Assembly: GCF_000429425.1 (NCBI RefSeq)
Contig: NZ_AUBV01000004.1
Span: 124,001 to 188,000, forward strand
Length of the DNA: 64,000 nt
Direction of reading: 5' to 3'
Source of the DNA: Algoriphagus mannitolivorans DSM 15301
GTDB taxonomy: Bacteria; Bacteroidota; Bacteroidia; Cytophagales; Cyclobacteriaceae
Below are positions 41,100-50,235 of the stretch, piece after piece. The position numbers and the translations under genes were made by a program. Positions within the stretch are counted from its first letter, which is position 1. Every line of letters begins with the position of its first letter. The notes beneath the pieces are model-generated. The model did no database searches and was not told where the DNA came from. It saw only the letters and a program-made list of their open reading frames with translations.

Positions 41100-41804
41100 T
41101 TAAAAAGAAATAATAATCTGCCATCGAAATGCCCAATACCAACGGATTCGATACTGCGTAATTCCAGCCAAAAAGAGGATTTTCTCCCAATCACTTCTGG
41201 AGAAACTTCTCAAAACCGACAAGGAAGCATCATGCTTTACCATTGGTGATTTAGAGAAAAGGGAGGTCAAAACCCGAATACTGTGAAAAGCAATGGGATG
41301 TCGGTGCAGATCGTTGATGACCATTCCAATCCGAGCTTTTTTTCGGATGGCACCAAACAAATCAACTAACTCTTGATCCGTAAAGTGATGCGTGAAAAGG
41401 GTGCAGGTAACGATATCACAGGGATCATTTTGAAACTCCTCCTCAAATACATTCTGGACTTTCCAATGAACTTGAGGAATGTCTTTTTGCCTCTTTTTTG
41501 CCAGCTCGATGATGTTAGCATTGGCATCGACTCCTTCAAAATTAACAATTATTTTTTCCTTACTCGCCCAATTAGCCATAATCCGAATCATATCTCCGCC
41601 TCCACAGCCTATATCTGTCAAGAAATAAGCGCCTTGGGGCTTTGCCTTCATTAGCTTTTTGAGCCCGGTCAAAGTCACCTTATTTCCTCCCAGCCAGCGA
41701 TTGATGGTCTTGAGTTCTTTGAGGGTTTCCTGCAAAACCGGCCCGGAGCACTCCAAGTCGTCCATCAATTCCTTTTCAGTACTTCTTTGGGAAAATCGGC
41801 TCAT
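41100..41804 (-). CDS. Class I SAM-dependent methyltransferase (type III PKS cluster)
   Basis: 234 residues. SAM motif I LTDIGCGGGDMIRIM (about 62-76), motif II-like VDANANIIELA, and DIVTCTLFTHHFTDQEL. Begins inside the PKS stop codon (4-base ATGA overlap), so it is translationally coupled to the polyketide synthase and probably methylates its aromatic product (O- or C-methylation not decidable). No other substrate-specific motif. Confidence 0.88.
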   Translation of the reverse strand: MSRFSQRSTEKELMDDLECSGPVLQETLKELKTINRWLGGNKVTLTGLKKLMKAKPQGAYFLTDIGCGGGDMIRIMANWASKEKIIVNFEGVDANANIIELAKKRQKDIPQVHWKVQNVFEEEFQNDPCDIVTCTLFTHHFTDQELVDLFGAIRKKARIGMVINDLHRHPIAFHSIRVLTSLFSKSPMVKHDASLSVLRSFSRSDWEKILFLAGITQYRIRWYWAFRWQIIISF

Positions 41805-42922
41805 GACTTTTCGAATAAAACGGTTTCAAGGGTTAGACCCGGGCCAAAGCCTAAGGATAATATCTCTCCATCGGTCCCAGTGTCATCCAAGAATTTCTCC
41901 AGGACAAACAAAATGGTGGCGGAGGACATATTCCCGAAGTTTCGAAGTACCTCCACAGAATGTCGGTTGACCTCCGGAGAGACGCCCAGAGCTTCCTGGA
42001 CTTTTTGCAAAATCTGCTTTCCCCCGGGATGAATAGCGAAATTGGAAATCTTGCTGATTTCAAACTTCTGCTCGAAGTATTCCATCAAGCCTTTGATACC
42101 TTGGTCCAAAAGCGCCGGTATGTATTTGCTGAGCTTCATTTCGAATCCAAAATCTCCGATTCCCCAAGCCATATCCTGCTCCCCTTCCCAAATCACCTGG
42201 CTGAAGTGGTCCTTGACTCCCAGTCCAGTGCTGGAGTTTTGGAGCAAGGCCGCGGCCGCACCATCTCCGAAAAGGGAATTGGCCAGGACATTGTCTTCTG
42301 TATATTCCTTTTGAAAATGCAGTGTGCAAAGCTCCACCGTCACCAATAATACCTGAGCATTACTATCCGCCTTGAGAATTTTTTCTGCCAGCTTGATTCC
42401 TGAAAAAGCCGCGTAACATCCCATAAAATGAAGACAATACCGCTCCACGGAGGAGTTCAAACCCAAATTCTCTATAAGTCTCATCTCTACTCCCGGAGCC
42501 ATCATTCCCGTACAGGAGACCAGAATCAAATGTGAAATATCTTTAGGAGAGGTTCCAGACTTTGACAAGCAGTTTTGAGCAGCTTCAGTGGCCAAAATTG
42601 GCGCGTGCTGCCCGAAGTTTTCCATTCGGATTTTAGTCCCTGGAAAAGGCTCCAGATTTTTTGATTTTGGGAAAAAGGAAAACTCTTCCGGAGTCTTATT
42701 TTCAAAATCGGAAATGACACTATACCGGGTTTGAATCCCAGACATCCTATAAAAAATACCCAGCTTTCGGGAATCCTCCTCAGAAAGTTGATGGGCCATT
42801 TTCATAAATTCGGCAATATCAGTCTGCAAAACCCCTTTTCCGGGATTTGCGGTACCAATGCTGACGATACTGGGATATATTGTTTGGTTTCCCTCCAATT
42901 TTTGACAAGTTTTAGTATACAA
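41801..42922 (-). CDS. Type III polyketide synthase (chalcone/stilbene synthase superfamily)
   Basis: 373 residues. Iterative homodimeric condensing enzyme joining a starter acyl-CoA with malonyl-CoA units. The catalytic triad is visible: Cys169 in FMGCYAAFSG, His298 in FAIHPGGKQ, Asn331 in NFGNMSSATI; the C-terminal signature GFGPGLTLE is present. Start: TTG at 42922 because an in-frame stop lies just upstream and the first ATG (residue 40) is inside the fold. Starter unit cannot be read from the sequence; closest in kind to bacterial alkylresorcinol/alkylpyrone or phloroglucinol synthases. Confidence 0.93.
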   Translation of the reverse strand: MYTKTCQKLEGNQTIYPSIVSIGTANPGKGVLQTDIAEFMKMAHQLSEEDSRKLGIFYRMSGIQTRYSVISDFENKTPEEFSFFPKSKNLEPFPGTKIRMENFGQHAPILATEAAQNCLSKSGTSPKDISHLILVSCTGMMAPGVEMRLIENLGLNSSVERYCLHFMGCYAAFSGIKLAEKILKADSNAQVLLVTVELCTLHFQKEYTEDNVLANSLFGDGAAAALLQNSSTGLGVKDHFSQVIWEGEQDMAWGIGDFGFEMKLSKYIPALLDQGIKGLMEYFEQKFEISKISNFAIHPGGKQILQKVQEALGVSPEVNRHSVEVLRNFGNMSSATILFVLEKFLDDTGTDGEILSLGFGPGLTLETVLFEKS

Positions 42923-42962
42923 CCATTTCTACTAGTTAAGGTTATTCGCTCAAATTCCCAAC

Positions 42963-43856
42963 ATGATCTCACGTTCGACTCTCAGCCATTTACGGATTCC
43001 GTTTTCGCTTTTCCTGCTGCCGGTTTTTTTATTTGCCCTAGCCACCAGCCCAAATCTGAATGAATCCCGGCTTCTCTTGGTCTTCTTGGCCTTACATCTT
43101 TTTCTATACCCTTCCAGCAACGGGTACAACAGTTTTTACGACCGGGATGAGGAAAGTATCGGAGGACTAAAAAATCCACCTAAGGTGACTCCCGATCTCT
43201 TAGTCGTCTCCCTGGTCTTTTTTGGGATTGCCATAGGTCTGGCGGCTTGGATCAATTGGAGCTTTGCAAGCATGGTGCTCTTATACGGTTTGGTAAGTAT
43301 GGCCTACAGCCATCCCTCTATTCGTATCAAAAAATACCCTTGGGCCAGCTGGTTGATCGCAGGCTTATTCCAAGGCTGCTTTACCTTCGCCCTGGCTTAT
43401 GCAGGACTCAGCGATTTCGGATGGGAGGTGATGCAAAAATCCCATGTATTGATTCCCGGACTGCTGACTAGCCTGATGCTTTGGGGAAATTATCCCCTGA
43501 CGCAGGTATATCAGCATGGAGAGGACTCCCGAAGAGGAGACCGAACATTAAGTCTAACTCTTGGCATAAAAGGGACCTTCTATTTCGCTTCGGTATGTTT
43601 TGCTCTTACTGGTGTGGCTTTTTGCTGGTTCTTTTGGGAAAAAGGACAAGTATCCATCCTTTGGACCTACCTGGGAGCCATGTGCCCCATTCTACTCTAT
43701 TTTTTGATTTGGTTCTATTTTGTTCAAAAAGATCTGAAAGCAGCAAACTTTTCCTGGGCCATGGGTATGAATGTGATTTCCGCCCTTTGCCTGAATGTGT
43801 TTTTTATCTATTATTTTCTCGAAAACACCCAGATTCTTCAGGTTTTCAGTTATTGA
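42963..43856 (+). CDS. UbiA family prenyltransferase
   Basis: 297 residues, 8-9 TM segments. First Asp-rich motif in NGYNSFYDRDEESIGG (about 59-74), second in YQHGEDSRRGDRTLSLTLG (about 183-201), the Mg-prenyl-diphosphate sites of the family. Divergent from the PKS gene with only 40 bases between the start codons, so a shared control region is likely. Stop directly abuts the stop of the FAD enzyme (0 bases). Acceptor may be the PKS phenol, or alternatively a GGGP-type or quinone precursor. Confidence 0.88.
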   Translation: MISRSTLSHLRIPFSLFLLPVFLFALATSPNLNESRLLLVFLALHLFLYPSSNGYNSFYDRDEESIGGLKNPPKVTPDLLVVSLVFFGIAIGLAAWINWSFASMVLLYGLVSMAYSHPSIRIKKYPWASWLIAGLFQGCFTFALAYAGLSDFGWEVMQKSHVLIPGLLTSLMLWGNYPLTQVYQHGEDSRRGDRTLSLTLGIKGTFYFASVCFALTGVAFCWFFWEKGQVSILWTYLGAMCPILLYFLIWFYFVQKDLKAANFSWAMGMNVISALCLNVFFIYYFLENTQILQVFSY

Positions 43857-44975
43857 TTAAAAAGGTTTTCCGTGAGTCTTTTGGATGATTTGCCTCGCTA
43901 AAAAAGGAAATTGACCTATCAATATTCTGCCTAGGAAGGAGGTTTTTCCAGACCCAAAGAGTTTTTGGGATTGGCGACCTACCCAAAGGCGAAAAGCAAA
44001 TTCCTGAGTCCAGGCTTTTTGATAGGCTTGTTCTAATTGAGGGCGGGAAAGGTTTTGCATCAGGAGCTCTGATGCCATGAACCCGGATCTGATCGCCATG
44101 GCCATCCCATTGCCGCATAGAGGGGTAATCAAGCCAGCCGCATCCCCGATCATTAGCACATGGTTTTCCACCGGTGCTTTGGGTTCAAAACTTATTTCGG
44201 AAATGACTTCAGGCTTTTCAAAAAGAAATTCGCTTTCCATCCAAAGGTGCTTCAGCTTGGGGTTTTTCCAGAGAACTTCGCGTTCCATGGCTTCTATCGA
44301 ACCGAACTTTTTGGAATGTTTACTCAGGCCCAGATAGCAGAGATTATATTTTCCTTCCTCGACAGCATTGATTCCGCAATATCCTCCTTCAAAATTGTGA
44401 AGAGCAACCCTGCTTTTATCGAAGTCTGTCCGAATATGGTACTTTACCCCGATATAGGGACTCCGCTGGGTAATAAAGGACCGGCTCATGCTTTTATCCA
44501 GCTTGCTTCTTTTGCCAAAGGCCCCAAGGACATGGTTGGCAAAAAACTCTCTGCCATCATTCAAGGTGATGCAAAATCTATCTTCTTTAGGAAGAAAATC
44601 AACCTCCTCCACCTGTACGCCTTCTTCCATAAACGCTCCTGATTCTCTGGCCCTTTTTGCCATCCATTCATCCAAAACAAATCGGCTAACACCTATTCCG
44701 CCCTGGTCTAAGGAAATATATTCGGTCTTTCCATTGGTGTCCGAATACTCAAACTCGCTTATTCTGGGTAAGTCCAAACCTTCCGGCAAAAGCCTCTGTT
44801 TTTCTAAAAAACCCAAAACTTCAGCAGAGAGATACTCTCCACAAACCCGATGAAAAGGATAGCTTTTTTTCTCAAACAGCATTACCTTCTGCCCGCTTTG
44901 CGCAAGCAAGTGAGCGGAAACTAATCCTGCTAGCCCTCCTCCGAGTATTGCAACTTCAATTTCTGATGTTTTCAA
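43857..44975 (-). CDS. FAD-dependent oxidoreductase (geranylgeranyl reductase/FixC-like)
   Basis: 372 residues from TTG 44975 (no ATG before the Rossmann fold; an in-frame stop lies upstream). FAD-binding AILGGGLAGLVSAHLLAQSG (about 9-28), SYPFHRVCGEYLS, and the second FAD motif MIGDAAGLITPLCGNGMAMAIRSG. Resembles GGR-like reductases and aromatic hydroxylases of the same superfamily. It ends at the UbiA stop, and the genes are convergent. Role could be oxidising a phenol to a quinone, or saturating an isoprenoid chain. Confidence 0.87.
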   Translation of the reverse strand: MKTSEIEVAILGGGLAGLVSAHLLAQSGQKVMLFEKKSYPFHRVCGEYLSAEVLGFLEKQRLLPEGLDLPRISEFEYSDTNGKTEYISLDQGGIGVSRFVLDEWMAKRARESGAFMEEGVQVEEVDFLPKEDRFCITLNDGREFFANHVLGAFGKRSKLDKSMSRSFITQRSPYIGVKYHIRTDFDKSRVALHNFEGGYCGINAVEEGKYNLCYLGLSKHSKKFGSIEAMEREVLWKNPKLKHLWMESEFLFEKPEVISEISFEPKAPVENHVLMIGDAAGLITPLCGNGMAMAIRSGFMASELLMQNLSRPQLEQAYQKAWTQEFAFRLWVGRQSQKLFGSGKTSFLGRILIGQFPFLARQIIQKTHGKPF

Positions 44976-45077
44976 TTGCCTTTGGTTTGCTGAATCAACC
45001 GCCTATCAAAAAATAAGTTTTGTCTTCTCACCATTTAGATAATTGGAAGTTACTTTATTCTAAAAATAAATCAGTTT

Positions 45078-47621
45078 ATGATGAAAAATTCCTTACCCAA
45101 ATTACTGAAGAGAACAGCCCTGGTGCTGGGGGTAATGGGAGCGGTGCTTTATTCTGAAGATTCTTTTGCCCAAAAGAAAAAGAAGAAAGACCAGACTCCT
45201 CCTCCCGCTGCCGCTCCGGCTGCTGCTGCAAGGCCAGCAAATGGTAATACCAATGGCCCTAAGCCTTATAAAGAGGTGATTACCGCGAAAGCAAAAACTA
45301 CTTCTGGACTTTTTAAAGTCCATCAAATCGAAGAAAAGTATTTCTATGAAATCCCAGACAGCCTGTTTGGCCGGGATATGCTTATGGTGGTACGTATTGC
45401 CAAAACTGCCAATGGTCTAGGCTACGGAGGTGAAAACACCAACAACCTGATGGTGAGATGGGAAAAGAACAATGATGATGTTCTTTTGAAAGTAGTGTCA
45501 GTCAACAACTTTGCTGCTGATTCTCTACCGATTTCCTTGGCCGTAAAAGCCTCCAACTTAGAACCTATCCTCCAAAAATTCGCCGTTAAATCCAAAGCAA
45601 CCGATTCAACGGGTACTGTAATCGAGGCAACAGACCTATTTACCAAGGACAATCAGGCTTTGGGAATGGAGCGTTCCTCCAGAACCCAATTCAAAGTTTC
45701 CAGACTGGACACGGAGCGTTCTTATATCGTGCATATCAATTCCTATCCTATCAATGTGGAATCTCGATATGTCCTTACCTATGCTGCGGCAGAACCTCCT
45801 TCAAACAGCGCTACTGGCTTGATTACTTTGGAAATGAATGCCTCTATGATTCTTCTTCCAAAAGAGCCGATGAAACAAAGATTGGCTGACCGAAGAGTAG
45901 GCTGGTTTGCAAGATCCTATGTGGACTACGGTGCTGATGAGCAAAGAGCCACTTCCCGAAGATATCTGGACAGATGGAGATTGGAAGTGAAGCCAGGTGA
46001 TGAAGAGAAATTCAAAAGAGGTGAATTGGTAGAGCCAGTAAAACCGATTATTTACTACATCGACCCCGCCACCCCTAAAAAGTGGATTCCATATCTGAAA
46101 CAAGGTGTGGAAGACTGGCAAAAAGCTTTTGAAGCTGCTGGTTTCAAAAATGCCATCATTGCTAAAGAAGCCCCAAGCAAGGAAGAAGATCCTAGCTGGA
46201 GCCCAGAAGATGCTAGATATTCTGTAATCCGATATTTCGCTTCTGACATTCAGAATGCTTACGGGCCACACGTGTCCGACCCAAGATCCGGTGAAATCAT
46301 CGAATCCGATATCGGATGGTATCACAATGTGATGAACTTGTTGAGAAACTGGTTCTTCATCCAGACTGCAGCAATCAACCCGGATGCTCGTAAGGTTAAG
46401 TTTGACGATGAAGTCATGGGACGATTGATCCGATTTGTATCTGCTCACGAAGTAGGACATACTTTAGGCTTGCCTCACAATTTCGCTTCCTCTGTTGCCT
46501 ATCCAGTTGAAAAACTGAGAGACCCAGCTTTCACCAAAGAAATGGGAACTGCTCCGTCCATCATGGACTACGCAAGATTCAACTACATCGCACAGCCTGA
46601 AGACGTGGGCGTAAGCTTGATGCCAGATGTAGGACCTTATGACAAATACGCCATCGCTTGGGGCTACAGACCGATTTTGGATGCTGCCACTCCTGAGGAT
46701 GAATTGGCTACTTTGGACAAGTGGATTTTGGAAAAGCAGGGAGATCCTGTTTACCGATATGGACGTCAGGGTAATAATTATGACCCTACCACTCAGTCTG
46801 AAGATTTGGGTGACAACGCCATGAAGGCCTCCGAATACGGCATTAAAAACCTGAAAAGAATTGTTCCAAATCTGATCGAATGGACTGCTGAAAAAGACAA
46901 GCCTTTCAAAGATTACAGTGATCTTAATGAAATGTATGGTCAGGTAATTGGCCAGTTTAACCGCTACATGGGGCACGTAAGAACCAATGTAGGTGGGGTG
47001 ATGGAAGTTTACAGATCCTCTGGTCAAAACGAGGAAGTATATACCCACACTCCGAAAAACATCCAGAAATCAGCTGTTGAATTCCTAAACACTCAACTGT
47101 TTGCTACTCCGCAATGGTTGATGGACGAGACCATTTTCTCCAGAATCGGAGACTTCGGTGCTTTGGAAAGAATTCGAGGCATTCAGGTGACAACCTTAAA
47201 TGGAATTTTGGAATGGGGAAGATTGGGCCGAGTCATCGAAAATGAAGCTCTGAATGGAAACAATGCCTACAAAATGACCGAGTTGTTTGACGACTTGAGA
47301 AAAGGCATCTGGACAGAGCTGTCTGCAGGACGTACCATCGATGTCCACAGAAGAGCATTGCAGAGAGCACATATTGAGAGATTGGAGCTATTGCTTACCG
47401 GCAATGAGCCTAACCTTCCTGCTCAGTTTAGAGCCTTTGCAGGTCCGCAAATCAATGCCTCTCAATCTGATATCCGCCCAATGGCACTTGGAGAACTCAA
47501 AACGCTCCAATCACAGGTAAGAGGAGCCATTGGTAGAACTTCTGACCGTGTCAGCAAGCTTCACTTGGAAGATATCCTTACCAGAATCAACAAAATCATC
47601 TCTGAGTATTCCGGAGAGTAA
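45078..47621 (+). CDS. Zinc-dependent metalloprotease (metzincin, DUF5117/DUF5118 type)
   Basis: 847 residues. N-terminus MMKNSLPKLLKRTALVLGVM signal-like, then a Lys/Pro/Ala-rich linker (KKKKKDQTPPPAAAPAAA). The C-terminal half holds the metzincin zinc site HEVGHTLGLPHNFASS with three His ligands and a Met-turn candidate SIMDYARFNY. The family is common in Bacteroidota, typically exported or surface bound. Its large size matches relatives. It is the largest protease in the window. A terminator follows. Confidence 0.93.
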   Translation: MMKNSLPKLLKRTALVLGVMGAVLYSEDSFAQKKKKKDQTPPPAAAPAAAARPANGNTNGPKPYKEVITAKAKTTSGLFKVHQIEEKYFYEIPDSLFGRDMLMVVRIAKTANGLGYGGENTNNLMVRWEKNNDDVLLKVVSVNNFAADSLPISLAVKASNLEPILQKFAVKSKATDSTGTVIEATDLFTKDNQALGMERSSRTQFKVSRLDTERSYIVHINSYPINVESRYVLTYAAAEPPSNSATGLITLEMNASMILLPKEPMKQRLADRRVGWFARSYVDYGADEQRATSRRYLDRWRLEVKPGDEEKFKRGELVEPVKPIIYYIDPATPKKWIPYLKQGVEDWQKAFEAAGFKNAIIAKEAPSKEEDPSWSPEDARYSVIRYFASDIQNAYGPHVSDPRSGEIIESDIGWYHNVMNLLRNWFFIQTAAINPDARKVKFDDEVMGRLIRFVSAHEVGHTLGLPHNFASSVAYPVEKLRDPAFTKEMGTAPSIMDYARFNYIAQPEDVGVSLMPDVGPYDKYAIAWGYRPILDAATPEDELATLDKWILEKQGDPVYRYGRQGNNYDPTTQSEDLGDNAMKASEYGIKNLKRIVPNLIEWTAEKDKPFKDYSDLNEMYGQVIGQFNRYMGHVRTNVGGVMEVYRSSGQNEEVYTHTPKNIQKSAVEFLNTQLFATPQWLMDETIFSRIGDFGALERIRGIQVTTLNGILEWGRLGRVIENEALNGNNAYKMTELFDDLRKGIWTELSAGRTIDVHRRALQRAHIERLELLLTGNEPNLPAQFRAFAGPQINASQSDIRPMALGELKTLQSQVRGAIGRTSDRVSKLHLEDILTRINKIISEYSGE

Positions 47622-47628
47622 ACTTCAG

Positions 47629-47656
47629 AAAAGGTGCCCAAAAGGCACCTTTTTTT
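47629..47656 (+). terminator. Rho-independent terminator after the metzincin gene
   Basis: AAAAGGTGCC (47629-47638) pairs with GGCACCTTTT (47644-47653), loop 5 bases, then T-rich. Confidence 0.9.
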
Positions 47657-47699
47657 ATGCTTCGGATTTTTAGATTAATTTGTGAAGCAATCCAATGCC

Positions 47700-48116
47700 A
47701 TGAGTAACCCTGCTGAAATCCTTCAAAGTCATCAATTAAGAATTACCGATTGTCGAATCGAAATTATTCAGGAATTTCTGGAGAAAAATGTCGCGCTATC
47801 CCATTCGGATCTGGAGGAAAACCTCAAAGATCATTTTGACCGGGTAACAATCTACCGAACCCTGAAAACATTTTTGGAAAAGGACCTGATCCACAAGGTT
47901 CTTGACGATGGAGGAGCAACCAAATACGCCCTTTGCGCCCACGGGGAAGAAAAACATGACCATACCCATGAGCATGTACATTTCAAATGTGAGGTATGCG
48001 GAGAAACCACTTGCCTGGAAGATATTCTTCTCCCTCAGGTGAAGCTGCCCAAAGGCTTTGAAAAAAAGGAAATGAGCTTATTGGTACAGGGTGTTTGTGA
48101 AAAATGCCATCAATAA
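47700..48116 (+). CDS. Fur family transcriptional regulator
   Basis: 138 residues from ATG 47700 (a GTG 6 codons earlier is possible). Winged-helix part (HQLRITDCRIEIIQEFL, RVTIYRTLKTFLEKDLIHKV) and a metal-binding domain rich in His: EEKHDHTHEHVHFKCEVCGE, with two Cys-x-x-Cys sites (CEVC and CEKC) for structural zinc. Could be Fur, Zur or PerR; the metal cannot be assigned. The His cluster fits Zn or Fe(II) sensing. Overlaps the convergent small gene by 7 bases. Confidence 0.92.
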   Translation: MSNPAEILQSHQLRITDCRIEIIQEFLEKNVALSHSDLEENLKDHFDRVTIYRTLKTFLEKDLIHKVLDDGGATKYALCAHGEEKHDHTHEHVHFKCEVCGETTCLEDILLPQVKLPKGFEKKEMSLLVQGVCEKCHQ

Positions 48117-48340
48117 TCTACAGGCTCTGGAGATTTTGACCTTTTGGGTGCATCCTTGGGCCAAATCACTCCCGGAGGCAGGTCAATCTTTGGTGGAGTA
48201 AAGTTTTCTACTCCCCCATCTCCATCATCCCCTCTTCGATTTCCTCTTCTTAGGGAATTTTTGGTCATGGTGGCCACAAAATAAATCAGAATGACGTAGG
48301 CCACGCCACACAGAAAAAGATCGATCACGAGACTGTTCAT
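48110..48340 (-). CDS. Small single-pass membrane protein
   Basis: 76 residues from ATG 48340. One hydrophobic segment near the start (SLVIDLFLCGVAYVILIYFVA, about 3-23), then a basic and Gly/Asp-rich tail (RRGNRRGDDGDGG) and a Pro-rich end (PPGVIWPKDAPKRSK). No family recognised; the complete frame and TM segment support it. Convergent to the fur-type gene. Confidence 0.6.
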   Translation of the reverse strand: MNSLVIDLFLCGVAYVILIYFVATMTKNSLRRGNRRGDDGDGGVENFTPPKIDLPPGVIWPKDAPKRSKSPEPVDY

Positions 48341-48489
48341 GGCTGATAATTTCCTATAAGTTAAATGAATACCCCTATTAAATCAATGGTTTAGCGGTTT
48401 TGTTTACTTTCATTCTCCCATTTATGATTGCACTCAACTTGCTTAATCCCAACTATAGGTGGATATTTGCGGACTCAAATTCCTGACTC

Positions 48490-48963
48490 ATGATTATCAA
48501 AACCAAAAAATACCAACTGGAAACCGGGACTTACATCAAGATGGGTCTTATTTCAATCCTCAAAGAGCAGTGGTGGGTCATTCTCATTGCCTTGGCTATC
48601 TGCTGCGGATATTTCTGGATTCCCTCCATTTGGTGGATTATTGGAGCATTGATCGCCTACGTACTTTATGTGCTTTTTTGGGCAATCCAGTTTACCGGAG
48701 TTACCCAGATGGAGCAAAACAAACCCATTTTTCAAAAGATGGGCTATGAGATTGACAGCAGACAGATTTTAATGAAAATCAATGCCCGCGAAGGGATGCC
48801 CGTACAATGGAACATGATCAAAAAGGCAGAAATGACCAAAGACGCATTTGTTCTTTACTTATCCAAAGCCCAATTCATCCATCTTCCTTACCGGATTTTC
48901 AATACGGACAATGAGAAGAAATTCCTCGAGACTATTCTGAAAAGAAAAGATCTGATCAAATAA
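48490..48963 (+). CDS. YcxB-like membrane protein
   Basis: 157 residues. Two TM segments (about 27-43 and 46-67), then a C-terminal domain (about 85-155) of the YcxB-like type: MKINAREGMPVQWNMIKKAEMTKDAFVLYLSKAQFIHLPYRIF. This fold is found in many bacterial membrane proteins of unknown function. Alone on its strand here; a terminator lies 100 bases after its stop. Confidence 0.85.
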   Translation: MIIKTKKYQLETGTYIKMGLISILKEQWWVILIALAICCGYFWIPSIWWIIGALIAYVLYVLFWAIQFTGVTQMEQNKPIFQKMGYEIDSRQILMKINAREGMPVQWNMIKKAEMTKDAFVLYLSKAQFIHLPYRIFNTDNEKKFLETILKRKDLIK

Positions 48964-49065
48964 TCTAATTAGCAGCTACTCCATCACTTAAGATTATATG
49001 CTCTAAGAAAAAGTGATTGAAGCAAAATAGGTCTCAGGAAAGAAAAGCACCAATAAACACCAAAA

Positions 49066-49098
49066 AAAACGGCTCTCATGGTTTATGAGAGCCGTTTT
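49066..49098. terminator. Bidirectional terminator
   Basis: AAAACGGCTCTCAT (49066-49079) pairs with ATGAGAGCCGTTTT (49085-49098), 5-base loop, flanked by A- and T-rich runs, serving the YcxB-like (plus) and fasciclin (minus) genes. Confidence 0.92.
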
Positions 49099-49115
49099 CA
49101 TTTTCATGGATTCAA

Positions 49116-49616
49116 TTACATGGAGGGAAGGATCACTGTGTCGATCACATGAACTACTCCGTTGCTCGCCTCAATATCGGCAGCGGTCACTGTAGCATTA
49201 TTGACCATAGCTTTTCCGTCTTTCAGGGTAATTGTGATTTCCTGACCTTGAACTGTGGAAGCTTTCATTCCATTTTTTAGGTCTGAAGACATGACCTTTC
49301 CAGGTACGACGTGGTAAGTCAATACAGCCACCAATTGAGCTTTGTTTTCTGGCTTCAGCAGGTTCTCAACTGTGCCGGCAGGAAGTTTTGCAAAGGCTTC
49401 ATTGGTAGGAGCAAAAACTGTAAAAGGGCCATCTCCTTTTAATACCTCTACAAGATCACCCGCCTTGACGGCTGCAACCAAAGTAGAAAGGAATTCGGTA
49501 GAAACTGCCAAATCCACAATATCGGCATCCACCTCATGTACATTTGAACTTTTTGGAGTGAAGGAAGAGGAGATGATCATTCCCATCACCATCAGAATTG
49601 AAAATAATTTTTTCAT
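49116..49616 (-). CDS. Fasciclin (FAS1) domain protein
   Basis: 166 residues. Signal peptide [19 protein letters not shown], then one FAS1 domain: [69 protein letters not shown]. Both FAS1 boxes (H1 FAPTNEAF and H2 VHVIDTVI) are present. Exported or cell-surface adhesive protein. One FAS1 domain is common in bacterial members. Confidence 0.95.
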   Translation of the reverse strand: MKKLFSILMVMGMIISSSFTPKSSNVHEVDADIVDLAVSTEFLSTLVAAVKAGDLVEVLKGDGPFTVFAPTNEAFAKLPAGTVENLLKPENKAQLVAVLTYHVVPGKVMSSDLKNGMKASTVQGQEITITLKDGKAMVNNATVTAADIEASNGVVHVIDTVILPSM

Positions 49617-49747
49617 AGGTAGTTATAAATTTTGGTTAGTGGGATTGGAACAGCCTGTTTTACAGGAATGTTTAAAAAATTCAGTTTCTGCTTGGTCTGG
49701 AGATCACACCTCAAATACCAACTCATAAATTTTCGGATATTTGCCGC

Positions 49748-50221
49748 ATGCAAATTCGACTTTTGGCAATAGGGAAAACTGATCATCCTGCTATCCAGAG
49801 ACTTCAAGAGGAGTATAGTGCCCGTCTGGGACATTACCTAAGATTTGAAATGGAGGTAATTCCAGATTTAAAAAACACAAAATCCCTGACTGAGGCTACC
49901 CAAAAGGAAAAGGAAGGAGAACAGATTCTTAAGAAAATCCAGAACTCGGATGAGCTGATTCTTTTGGATGAAAGAGGAAAAACCTTCTCTTCCATTGAAT
50001 TCTCAGACTTTTTGCAGAAAAAAATGAATTCCGGATTGCGGCAGTTAATTTTTGTAATTGGAGGCCCATATGGCTTTTCTGAGGCCGTTTATGCCCGGTC
50101 TAATGGAAAAATTTCCCTTTCCAAAATGACATTTTCACATCAAATGATCCGCCCATTTTTCGTGGAGCAACTCTACCGGGCAATGACCATTCTCCGAAAC
50201 GAACCTTACCATCACGAGTAA
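49748..50221 (+). CDS. rlmH: 23S rRNA (pseudouridine1915-N3)-methyltransferase
   Basis: SPOUT-family methyltransferase modifying helix 69 of 23S rRNA. 157 residues with the knot signatures LILLDERGKTFSS (about 74-86), FVIGGPYGFSEAVYAR (about 103-118) and SKMTFSHQMIRPFFVEQLYRAM. Length and C-terminal YHHE end are typical. Divergent from the fasciclin gene. Confidence 0.97.
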   Translation: MQIRLLAIGKTDHPAIQRLQEEYSARLGHYLRFEMEVIPDLKNTKSLTEATQKEKEGEQILKKIQNSDELILLDERGKTFSSIEFSDFLQKKMNSGLRQLIFVIGGPYGFSEAVYARSNGKISLSKMTFSHQMIRPFFVEQLYRAMTILRNEPYHHE

Positions 50222-50235
50222 AACTCAGATTAAGC

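Noticed and set aside
45240-45330. Repetitive Ala/Pro/Lys coding part of the metzincin gene as a CRISPR or repeat array
   Set aside because: It is a low-complexity protein linker, not a nucleotide repeat with spacers.
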